From an uncultured bacterium (GTDB lineage: Bacteria; Actinomycetota; Aquicultoria; SKW223), in the NCBI GenBank assembly GCA_938042205.1, contig CALIRS010000025.1:1-24865 (forward strand): DNA of 24,865 nt, written 5' to 3'. Of this stretch, positions 1 through 6,461 are shown one piece after another (position 1 is the first letter of the stretch; every line of letters begins with the position of its first letter). The position numbers and the translations under genes were made by a program. Under the pieces are notes generated by a model. That model ran no database searches and was not told the DNA's origin. It saw only the letters and a list, made by a program, of their open reading frames with translations.

Positions 1-57
1 CTATTTATAAGACGAAATGACGTGAAACGCTATGTTTTTGATAAATATTTTCTAAAT

Positions 58-741
58 TCAAACTTCCCTTGAATCTTGCATTTCAAATATCTTCCCAAGA
101 AACCTGACAGTTCTTGTCAACGATCTGTGAGAAGCTGAAGAATAAAAAAGAATAGCGTCCTTTTCCGTGTCAATATCGATTAGCTCAGGAAGAAATTTTA
201 TTAAAAGATTTCTCTTTTTTGCCCTGTCGACAGTAGCTGAAAATACCTTCTCGGTTCCCCAGGGGATATCAATAAAAAGCTCTGGATAAAAGTTTTTCAA
301 GCCTATTAAATAATATCCGCCATCTGTGGAGGGACCAATTACCAGATCGCAGTTCTCTAAATTCTCGAGTGCTCGAGTTATTAATGACGAAGTTAAAGCT
401 GGAGTATCAGTATCAATAAGAACTAAAGCTTCTCTGGTGAGATCAAATGATTTCAAAACAGAAAGAATCCGCTGCCCAAGGTCACTTCCTTCCTGTGGAA
501 TGAACTTGACTTTTTCTTTGAGACTTTCTGGAATAAGATCATCGATTACTTTCCTGTCTTCGAATGGATAACAGGCAATATAAATATCTACCCTCTCAAG
601 CCTGGAAAGTTCATCTAACCGATCCTTAAGCAGGCAGCTGTAAAAAGTTAACGCTCCTTCTTCACCAAGCCAGGGGATAAGTCTTGTTTTTACTTCCCCT
701 TTAACTGGCACTTTAGCCATCAAAACAACCATTCCCAACAT
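58..741 (-). CDS. DUF2064 / TIGR04282-type transferase (GT-A-like fold)
   Basis: The 227-residue cytoplasmic protein has the motifs of the DUF2064 family (the 'rSAM/selenodomain-associated transferase 1' group), which has a GT-A nucleotide-sugar-transferase-like fold. An N-terminal KVPVKGEVKTRL block (residues 10-21) is the nucleotide-binding-type loop, IDTDTPAL (109-116) is the DxD-like metal-binding strand, GPSTDGGYYLIGL (136-148) is the family signature, and PWGTEKVF (160-167) follows. Length is normal for the family. The biochemical substrate is not established, so I give no gene symbol. No Shine-Dalgarno lies before the ATG at 741. ATG codons four and eight residues in (732, 720) are alternative starts, since the conserved block only begins near residue 9. 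Its upstream DNA is a 118-bp inverted-repeat element and a tandem 9-mer. No selenodomain or radical-SAM partner is visible here. Confidence 0.82.
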   Translation of the reverse strand: MLGMVVLMAKVPVKGEVKTRLIPWLGEEGALTFYSCLLKDRLDELSRLERVDIYIACYPFEDRKVIDDLIPESLKEKVKFIPQEGSDLGQRILSVLKSFDLTREALVLIDTDTPALTSSLITRALENLENCDLVIGPSTDGGYYLIGLKNFYPELFIDIPWGTEKVFSATVDRAKKRNLLIKFLPELIDIDTEKDAILFYSSASHRSLTRTVRFLGKIFEMQDSREV

Positions 742-759
742 AACAGGGGTAACAGGGGT
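742..759. repeat. Tandem 9-mer, two copies
   Basis: AACAGGGGT is repeated exactly twice, directly between the start codon of the DUF2064 gene and the left end of the inverted-repeat element. The second copy overlaps the GGGGT end of that element, so it may be a footprint of insertion or local slippage. Confidence 0.6.
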
Positions 760-872
760 CAGGTCTTGAATTGTGAATTTCGCATGTCAGACGCATAATA
801 ACAAGGGAAGATTTTCATTTTTAATCTTTATTTATACAATTCTCAAAATGTAAAAATTCAAGATCTGATCCC
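755..872. repeat. 118-bp terminal-inverted-repeat element, copy 1
   Basis: The left end GGGGTCAGGTCTTGAATT (755-772) is the inverse of the right end AATTCAAGATCTGATCCC (855-872) with 16 of 18 positions matching. The left end plus about 12 further bases (ATTGTGAA, TTCGCA, GTCA) recurs nearly exactly at 15316-15345. The element encodes nothing visible. It fills the gap between two minus-strand genes, and its right end supplies the stop codon (TGA, 860-858) and last residues of the site-2 protease gene. The size and structure suit a MITE or a REPIN-like palindrome mobilised in trans by a Y1 (IS200/RAYT-type) transposase. That origin is inference, and no transposase lies in the window. Transcribed, the ends could form a long hairpin that protects or terminates the upstream mRNA. 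Confidence 0.75.
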
Positions 873-1988
873 TTTCACCCCTTTCATGAGATGGACGTAG
901 GTAGCGATACCATTTCTCGTGATAAGTCCGACTATCTTATCATTCTCCGTAACTATGATTCTTCCCTTGCCCTCCCTGGCCATCACTTCAAGAGCACTAA
1001 AAGCGTCGTTTTCAGGTGAAATTTCACTTTCTTTCCTGTGGGGAGCTACAACTTTTTCCACCTTTACCCTTCCCCAATCACTTCTGGGAACATCTTTAAC
1101 CTCTTTTAAAGTTACAAACCCTTTGAGTTCATCATCTTTTTTTACCGGAAAACCACCATATCCATACCTCAGGAAATATTCGTTTACTGCTTCCTCTATA
1201 GTGATAGATGGGTCTAACCAGACAATGTCTTTCACCATAATGTCCCTTACTTTCACACCTGATAGGATTTCTTGAAGAGTAGATTGCTGGTAGCTTGCCT
1301 GAGCTGCCGAGAAGAGAAACCAGCCGATAAGCATCATCCATAAACCCGACGGAATTCCATATAAAAGAGAAAACAGACCAAAAACCATAAAGAAAATGGC
1401 AACTGCCTGACCGACGCTTGACGCTTTCTGTGTGGCATAAAAGTAGTTCTTCTTTCTCGCCCAGAGAGCAGATCTGAGAACCCTTCCGCCATCCATTGGA
1501 AAACCAGGTAGTAGGTTGAAAAAAGCAAGTAATAGGTTAATAAATGCTAAATAAGAAAAAAGAGCATCCAGTATTCCGCCTGAGATAAATGAAAGGGAGA
1601 AAAAAATAACTGACAGAAGAATGCTTGATAGCGGACCAGCAATAGCGATTTTAAACTCAGACAAAGGTTCGGAGGGCTCTCCTCTCATCTGCGCCACTCC
1701 GCCAAAAATGAACAGAGTAATTCTTTCAATGTAAATTCTATGCTTCCTGGCAACAAAAGAATGAGATAGTTCATGGAAAGCAACAGAAATGAATAAAAGA
1801 AAGGTTGCTACAGCACCAACCATCCAGCTGGAAACAGTGGACAGCTCAGGCACCACTCTTGGAAAATAATATGTTGAAAGCGACCAGGTGATCAGCCCAA
1901 AAATGATTAGCCATGAGAAATGAATATGGATAGGAATTCCCATTATTCTCCCAATTCTCCAGCTATCCACAAAAAATGACCTGTTCAT
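858..1988 (-). CDS. Site-2 protease (peptidase M50) with two CBS domains
   Basis: This 376-residue polytopic membrane zinc metalloprotease belongs to the S2P/M50B class that cleaves transmembrane substrates such as anti-sigma factors. HELSH (72-76) supplies two zinc ligands and the catalytic Glu, and the NLLPGFPMDGG segment (158-168) supplies the third ligand, Asp166. About six hydrophobic segments span residues 20-235. Two CBS repeats follow (about 244-300 and 305-365), which probably bind adenine nucleotides on the cytoplasmic side. The architecture matches the Rip3/SpoIVFB-like S2P+CBS subgroup common in Actinobacteria and Firmicutes. The ATG at 1988 has a good ribosome site (AAGGAG, seven bases upstream). 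The last residues (GIRS) and stop are encoded by the adjoining inverted-repeat element, so the native C-terminus may have been altered. No substrate or anti-sigma gene is adjacent. Confidence 0.9.
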   Translation of the reverse strand: MNRSFFVDSWRIGRIMGIPIHIHFSWLIIFGLITWSLSTYYFPRVVPELSTVSSWMVGAVATFLLFISVAFHELSHSFVARKHRIYIERITLFIFGGVAQMRGEPSEPLSEFKIAIAGPLSSILLSVIFFSLSFISGGILDALFSYLAFINLLLAFFNLLPGFPMDGGRVLRSALWARKKNYFYATQKASSVGQAVAIFFMVFGLFSLLYGIPSGLWMMLIGWFLFSAAQASYQQSTLQEILSGVKVRDIMVKDIVWLDPSITIEEAVNEYFLRYGYGGFPVKKDDELKGFVTLKEVKDVPRSDWGRVKVEKVVAPHRKESEISPENDAFSALEVMAREGKGRIIVTENDKIVGLITRNGIATYVHLMKGVKGIRS

Positions 1989-2120
1989 ATTTTCTCCTTA
2001 AGATTATCTAACTTAGATTTTAACAGAACAGGATTCTCTGTTTTGGCTCAAACAACGTTAATAATATCCCAAAATGAACTCAAGTTTCTTTTGAGGAAAG
2101 CCGATAAAACAAAAGTAAAA

Positions 2121-2204
2121 GCCGCCCGATAAAGGCAAAACCCTCGCGAGGGGTGACGCAAAGCCACAGGTCCCTCGTGGACAACCGGGTTGCCGAAGGC
2201 GAAA
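2121..2204 (+). ncRNA. Cyclic-di-GMP-I (GEMM-I) riboswitch aptamer
   Basis: The conserved core is readable: GGCAAAACC (2134-2142), a short stem capped by a GCGA (GNRA) tetraloop (about 2142-2153), GACGCAAAGCCAC (2155-2167), then CCGGGTTGCC (2185-2194). P1 is formed by GGC (2134-2136) with GCC (2192-2194), plus CGCC (2123-2126) with GGCG (2198-2201). Aligned from memory with the Vibrio Vc2 aptamer, the base equivalent to G20 is G and that equivalent to C92 is C. This favours c-di-GMP over the A20 variants that recognise cAMP-GMP. The aptamer ends about 87 bases before the start codon of the secreted S8 protease, so c-di-GMP probably sets expression of that protease. Whether binding turns it on or off cannot be read with certainty. 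Confidence 0.87.
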
Positions 2205-2227
2205 TAAGTATTCGTTTGTTTCGCCTT
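2196..2227 (+). promoter_or_regulatory. Riboswitch expression-platform hairpin competing with P1
   Basis: AAGGCGAAA (2196-2204) and TTTCGCCTT (2219-2227) form a perfect 9-bp stem. The left arm includes GGCG (2198-2201), the same bases that close aptamer P1 with CGCC (2123-2126), so the aptamer and this hairpin are mutually exclusive. No U-run follows immediately; a T7 run comes 19 bases later (2247-2253), just before a GGAGGGG sequence (2256-2262). This is therefore not a textbook intrinsic terminator. It may work through a further pairing (CCAG 2229-2232 with CTGG 2254-2257) or through translation initiation. Confidence 0.6.
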
Positions 2228-2290
2228 ACCAGCAGAAGTATGCGGATTTTTTTCTGGAGGGGAAATTTTCTAAAAGGGAAGTGAGCAAAA

Positions 2291-3898
2291 TTGAAGAGTT
2301 TTCCCCGCAATCTTCAGATCCCTTATTCTAAAAAAATTACCCTAAAAACTTCGCTTTTTGTTCTGCTTACACTTGCGTTAACAATTGCTTTTTTTACTTC
2401 AAGCTGGGCTAAAACTCCAGGCTATCAAAAATCACAGTTCGTTTATGAAAAGGGCTACTCTCCTGATCAATTCCTGGTGAAATTCAAACCAGGCATTGCA
2501 GCCGAAACCAGACATTCTATTAATGTTAAGCACGGTGTTAAGGAAAAAGACTTCATAAGTGATATTAATGTCCATATTCTTACGGTCCCTCGCACAAAGA
2601 CTGTCAAAGAGATGATAAATGTTTACCGTAAAAACCCGAATGTCGATTACGCTGAACCTGATTATATCTTGGAAACTTTATTGACCCCAAACGATCCCTG
2701 CTATCCAGGACAATGGGGTTTGCCTGCTGTTTCAGCACCAGTAGGTTGGGATGTTACCACTGGAAATGCTTCAGTTATCGTTGCTGTAGTTGACAGCGGG
2801 GTGGATTCTACTCATCCAGATTTACAGGGAAAGGTAATTGCGGGATATGATTTTGTAAATAACGACTCTGACCCTTCAGATGACAGAGGGCATGGTACAA
2901 AAGTGGCTGGAATTATTGCTGCTAACACTGATAACAGAGTTGGTATTGCAGGTATTAACTGGAACGGAAAGATACTTTCAGAAAAGGCTCTTGATCAGTA
3001 TGGTTACGGTCTGAGCAGCAATATCGCCAAAGCAATTACTCATGCAACAGATAATGGTGCCAAAGTAATTAATTTAAGTCTTGGGGGAACTTCTAATAGC
3101 TCAACCTTAAAATCTGCTGTTGATTATGCCTATAACAAAGGTGTTACGCTTGTTGCCGCCGCTGGAAATAGTGGCGATAACACAATTTTTTATCCTGCAG
3201 GATATTCAAATGTAATTGCCGTGGGGTCCGTTAATATCGAACTTTTAAGATCCAGTTTCTCAAGCTATGGTCCCCACCTGGATGTTGTTGCTCCCGGGGA
3301 ACTGATTTATACCACCAGACCAAACTCTGAATACGTGAGATCTACCGGAACTTCATTTTCGGCTCCATTTGTCTCAGCACTGGCATCGTTGCTGCTCTCT
3401 CTGAACCAGCAGCTAACTCCTTCACAAATTCAGGACATTATTCAGAAAACAGCTAAAGATGCGGGCGATCCGGGATGGGACCAATTCTATGGCTGGGGAA
3501 TTATGAATATTGAGGCTTCTTTAAAAGCATCTTCAGAAAACGTTTCCTCTGGAAATGAAATTCAAGTTTCGGAACCTCAAACGCCAGCAGTTGAAGATAT
3601 TGAGCCTCCAATGGTACGGATCCTTTACCCCTCATCCGGAATGCAGATTTCGGGGAAAATCTTAATCAAAGCCGATGCTTATGATAACGTTTCCGTTTCA
3701 AAAGTTAATTTTTATGTTGATGGCGCTTTTATAGGAAGTGTCAGTTCGGAGCCCTATGAAATTATCCTAAATACAAGAGGTATTGGAAATGGAATACACC
3801 TTATCTATACAGTAGCTCATGATGCATCGGGTAATACTTCGACTTCTGATATTGTTTCGGTTGAAGTTCTTAACCAGGCTAAAGGAAGAAAAAAGTAG
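2291..3898 (+). CDS. Secreted subtilisin-like serine protease (S8) with Ig-like C-terminal domain
   Basis: The 535-residue preproprotein has, in order: a signal peptide (hydrophobic 19-38, likely cleavage after SSWA at 40); an inhibitor_I9/fervidolysin-type propeptide (about 57-125); the S8 catalytic domain (about 140-415); and a bacterial Ig-like domain (about 440-530, beginning EPPMVRILYPSSG). The catalytic triad is intact: Asp168 (VVDSGVD), His201 (RGHGTKVAG) and Ser355 (GTSFSAPF), with oxyanion Asn293 (AAGNSG). No sorting motif or C-terminal anchor is visible, so it is probably released or bound through the Ig-like domain. The start is TTG at 2291, the only plausible in-frame initiator before the signal peptide, with AAGGGAAG about ten bases upstream. 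A c-di-GMP-I riboswitch lies in its leader. It converges on an SdrD-B-like surface protein gene, which could be a substrate or a co-acting envelope factor. Confidence 0.93.
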   Translation: MKSFPRNLQIPYSKKITLKTSLFVLLTLALTIAFFTSSWAKTPGYQKSQFVYEKGYSPDQFLVKFKPGIAAETRHSINVKHGVKEKDFISDINVHILTVPRTKTVKEMINVYRKNPNVDYAEPDYILETLLTPNDPCYPGQWGLPAVSAPVGWDVTTGNASVIVAVVDSGVDSTHPDLQGKVIAGYDFVNNDSDPSDDRGHGTKVAGIIAANTDNRVGIAGINWNGKILSEKALDQYGYGLSSNIAKAITHATDNGAKVINLSLGGTSNSSTLKSAVDYAYNKGVTLVAAAGNSGDNTIFYPAGYSNVIAVGSVNIELLRSSFSSYGPHLDVVAPGELIYTTRPNSEYVRSTGTSFSAPFVSALASLLLSLNQQLTPSQIQDIIQKTAKDAGDPGWDQFYGWGIMNIEASLKASSENVSSGNEIQVSEPQTPAVEDIEPPMVRILYPSSGMQISGKILIKADAYDNVSVSKVNFYVDGAFIGSVSSEPYEIILNTRGIGNGIHLIYTVAHDASGNTSTSDIVSVEVLNQAKGRKK

Positions 3899-3902
3899 AA
3901 GG

Positions 3903-3936
3903 GGAAAAGCCCGACCCTGAAGGGTCGGGCTTTTCC
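3903..3936. terminator. Bidirectional intrinsic terminator
   Basis: A perfect 15-bp stem (3903-3917 paired with 3922-3936) has a TGAA loop. The arms are GGAAAAGCCCGACCC and its complement, so a G+C-rich core is flanked by A4/T4 that serve as the U-run on either strand. It lies 5 bases after the protease stop and 20 bases after the stop of the convergent gene, so it probably serves both. Confidence 0.92.
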
Positions 3937-3956
3937 GGTACTTTCACTTCAACATC

Positions 3957-5189
3957 TTATGGCCAAACAGGGACAGGACAGGGATCATAAGGAATCACGT
4001 TTGCCCTGTTGTTATTTAAATCGTCAAAGATGTCCTGGTAGTCTTCGAGAGTTGTCCGCTGTGGATTTCCCGCTGGTGTTGAAGGGTAAGTTTTCAGTAA
4101 CTCGTTTGCTTCATTTATTAAATCATTGATTGACTTCCAGGTATCGCCTACTACAATTCCGTAATCATCTCCAGTACCCGAAGGACAGATGTATTTGAGA
4201 TTCAGGATAAGTGCTGCCATTTGAACTGACAGCATATAGGACATATTAGTAGCATCTGCAGCGAGGAGCCAGTTCCTGAGCTGAGTATAGTTTCCCGGGT
4301 CAAAAGCGTTACCCTCTTCACTTACCAGGTTATAACCAGCAAGAAGAGTTACCCACCCAGGGTTGGTATCAAGGATTTTCTTCCCGTTCTTATTTGACCA
4401 GAAACCAAGAGTCTTTCCGCATGTGAACTGGATTTCACAAACATTTCCAAAATATAAATCATCCACTGGAGAATCCTCTGGTAAATTAAAAATATAAGAA
4501 TTACCAGGAGGATACGTTTGAATCCAATTTGAACCTGCTGGCGGTGGTTCCTCGCTCACCGTAAATGTCCCTACGCCAAGCTCAAAACTAAACAAACCTC
4601 CGGCACCCGTTAAAGTAGTATCTTCATAGTCACCCGTTATATTAATCTTCCAACCATTAAGTCCTGGTTCGTCGCTATCCCAGTTTCCATCTTTATCCCT
4701 GTCATAAAACTTCGCCCCAGAAACCAGTTCCATTTCTGGAAAACCACCTTCAGAAGGCGCAAAACAAAAATCAATATAGCTTAAATCTGCCCAGTAACCG
4801 GATGGATTTTTCGGGGCATGCAATCCAGTATCACTCATTACAGGAGGGTCATAATTGTAAATATTTGCTCCGAAACGACCGCCTTTAGCAACTACTTTCG
4901 TCACCGGAATAGTTGACCACCAATCGAACGCTTGTCCATCGGGAGTGTCATATACTGATACCGTTACTGTTCCAGTAAGCGTTGTACTATCATAAACAAC
5001 CGTGAAGGGATAAGATATTGTTTCTCCATCACCTGGTGGTGGATCGATTCTAAAACAAGCAGGACCCAGCTTTGGATTTCCTGGATCCGGTTCCGGATTT
5101 ACCAGTGCTGCATATGCAAAATAAACCGCACCTAAGAGAAGAAAGATAGTAAGAACTGAAACTGCCAGCTTGTAGTCTGTGCGCTTCAC
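3957..5189 (-). CDS. Secreted SdrD-B-like surface protein with GFWSNKNG-type domain
   Basis: This 410-residue exported protein has a signal peptide (hydrophobic 8-27, likely cut after YFAYA). A beta-rich region of unknown type follows (about 40-150). Next is an SdrD_B/Cna-B-like domain (about 157-249) with the calcium-loop-like DRDKDGNWDSDEPG, a GLNGWKINI strand and a closing FTVSEEPPPAGS strand. The C-terminal module (about 251-410) contains CGKTLGFWSNKNG, a motif I know from extracellular proteins of many bacteria but whose function is unknown, and further cysteines (CPSG, DPCP). There is no LPXTG, transmembrane anchor or S-layer homology domain. The GTG start at 5189 is supported by GGGAGGTG eight bases upstream. 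It is transcribed toward the protease gene, with a shared terminator. An adhesive or structural role is inferred from the domain type only. Confidence 0.8.
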   Translation of the reverse strand: MKRTDYKLAVSVLTIFLLLGAVYFAYAALVNPEPDPGNPKLGPACFRIDPPPGDGETISYPFTVVYDSTTLTGTVTVSVYDTPDGQAFDWWSTIPVTKVVAKGGRFGANIYNYDPPVMSDTGLHAPKNPSGYWADLSYIDFCFAPSEGGFPEMELVSGAKFYDRDKDGNWDSDEPGLNGWKINITGDYEDTTLTGAGGLFSFELGVGTFTVSEEPPPAGSNWIQTYPPGNSYIFNLPEDSPVDDLYFGNVCEIQFTCGKTLGFWSNKNGKKILDTNPGWVTLLAGYNLVSEEGNAFDPGNYTQLRNWLLAADATNMSYMLSVQMAALILNLKYICPSGTGDDYGIVVGDTWKSINDLINEANELLKTYPSTPAGNPQRTTLEDYQDIFDDLNNNRANVIPYDPCPVPVWP

Positions 5190-5338
5190 ACGTTTTCACC
5201 TCCCTTCTGAGTTAATGATGTCCTACGTGTTTCCAATCAAAAAAATAATGGGTTTGAAGTTCTGCTTATGAACTAATCTAAGCTTTCAAAAGCATATTTT
5301 CTATCCCTCTTTCGAGTGATTTTTACATGTCACTAAAT

Positions 5339-5356
5339 GGTTAACACATGCTAACC
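5339..5356. promoter_or_regulatory. 18-bp near-perfect palindrome, candidate operator
   Basis: GGTTAACACATGCTAACC pairs at 8 of 9 positions (GGTTA/TAACC arms plus CA/TG). It lies 150 bases upstream of the SdrD-B-like gene and 70 bases past the end of the cysteine synthase gene. It is too short to be a terminator and has no T-run, so a protein-binding site is more likely. The regulator is unknown. Confidence 0.35.
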
Positions 5357-5425
5357 TTTTCGAAAAAAGAGCACCTCATTAACCAAGAACTCCTTCATAG
5401 TTATAACCAAGAAAATCTTAAACAC

Positions 5426-6379
5426 CTAAGGGGGGCATTTGCTACAAATAGAGGCAAAAAGTGTAGTACTGAGATACCGCTCACCTTTATCAGGAAAAAC
5501 TGTAACAATTGTGCAATGATTTACCTTACCCGAAAACTTCTTGTCTAAAAACTTTATCACTCCAGCTAAAGCCGCACCGCTGGACATTCCTACAAAAAGA
5601 CCTTCTTCACGAGCCAGCCTTCGTGCCATTTCAAAAGACTCTGCGTCATTAACATAAAGTTTATCATCAAGAAAAAATTCATTATAAATAGATGGTACAA
5701 TTGATTCATTCATGTTTTTAAGTCCTTGAATACGATGATTTTTGACCGGTTCAATGCCAATTATTTTTATATCCGGTAAGTTTTCTTTCAAATACTTACC
5801 TGTGCCCATCAATGTGCCCGTTGTCCCCATTCCAGCAATAAAATAATCTATGCTATCACCTAGCTGACTTATAATTTCTGGTCCGGTAGTTTCATAATGT
5901 GAAAGAACATTGGCAGGATTGGTGAACTGGTCGGGCATGAAGTAACGATCTGGTTCCACTTCTACAAGCGACTTCGCCCTGATAATGGCTCCGTCTGTTC
6001 TCTCATCCGCTGGTGTCAAAATAAGATCCGCCCCAAGTGCTTCAAGGATTCGCCTTCGCTCAACGGATACGCACTCAGGCATAAAAAGTCTAACTTTATA
6101 TCCCTTAAGTGCACAGATCATCGCCAGAGCAATACCAGTATTGCCCGATGTTGGTTCGACTACTATTTTTTCTTTAGTAAGCATTCCATTTTCTTCTGCT
6201 TTCCTGATCATAAACAAAGCGGGTCTGTCTTTAACCGAACCACCCGGGTTTGCCCCCTCAAGCTTCGCAAAAATTCTTACCGAGGGATACTTTGGATTAA
6301 GCTTGCGTATTTCTATAAGCGGAGTATTGCCGATAGCGTTTAAAAGACTGTATTTATCTTCGCGCTCTACCATCTCCAC
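5426..6379 (-). CDS. cysM: Cysteine synthase, CysM type (PLP-dependent)
   Basis: The 317-residue cytoplasmic enzyme is of fold-type II. It joins a sulfide donor to O-acetylserine or O-phosphoserine to make cysteine. The PLP lysine is Lys50 in NPGGSVKDRPA, the phosphate/substrate loop is EPTSGNTG (75-82), and the second glycine loop is GMGTTGTLMGTG. The MPECVSVERRRILEALGA stretch and the YLST ending resemble mycobacterial CysM, which uses O-phosphoserine and the CysO thiocarboxylate. No cysO or mec gene is visible here, so the acceptor substrate stays open. The tail ends in CSKCPP, an unusual paired-Cys C-terminus. The start is GTG at 6379, with GGAGGAG seven bases upstream; the ATG two codons later has its GGAG too close. 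It follows the ABC exporter genes in the same direction, separated by a short inverted-repeat element. Confidence 0.88.
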   Translation of the reverse strand: MEMVEREDKYSLLNAIGNTPLIEIRKLNPKYPSVRIFAKLEGANPGGSVKDRPALFMIRKAEENGMLTKEKIVVEPTSGNTGIALAMICALKGYKVRLFMPECVSVERRRILEALGADLILTPADERTDGAIIRAKSLVEVEPDRYFMPDQFTNPANVLSHYETTGPEIISQLGDSIDYFIAGMGTTGTLMGTGKYLKENLPDIKIIGIEPVKNHRIQGLKNMNESIVPSIYNEFFLDDKLYVNDAESFEMARRLAREEGLFVGMSSGAALAGVIKFLDKKFSGKVNHCTIVTVFPDKGERYLSTTLFASICSKCPP

Positions 6380-6400
6380 CCCTTATCTCCTCCAAAGGCC

Positions 6401-6443
6401 GGATCTCAAATCACAAATTTTTTTAATCTAAGATCCTGACCCC
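6401..6443. repeat. Short inverted-repeat element, copy 3 (degenerate)
   Basis: The right end CTAAGATCCTGACCCC (6428-6443) is the complement of GGGGTCAGGATCTTAG, differing from the ends of the elements at 755 and 15316 mainly by one inserted base. The left part starts GGATCT (6401-6406), complementary to AGATCC (6431-6436). It is much shorter than the other copies, about 43 bases, and lies between the ABC permease stop and the cysteine synthase start. It could be an internally deleted relative of the same element. Confidence 0.5.
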
Positions 6444-6461
6444 ATAAACCCCTCAACTCTT

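Noticed and set aside
1..57. End of a further gene at the left edge
   Set aside because: I see no supported start, stop or motif in these 57 bases on either strand.
2022..2042. Inverted repeat AACAGA / TCTGTT upstream of the site-2 protease
   Set aside because: Arms of six bases with a nine-base spacer are expected by chance in AT-rich DNA, and no promoter fits it well.
2080..2310. 76-residue open frame on the minus strand over the riboswitch
   Set aside because: It is antisense to a conserved structured RNA and has no ribosome site; the conserved signal is the aptamer on the plus strand.
5348..5548. 66-residue plus-strand frame over the 3' end of the cysteine synthase gene
   Set aside because: It overlaps a clear gene in antisense, has no ribosome site, and shows no domain-like pattern.
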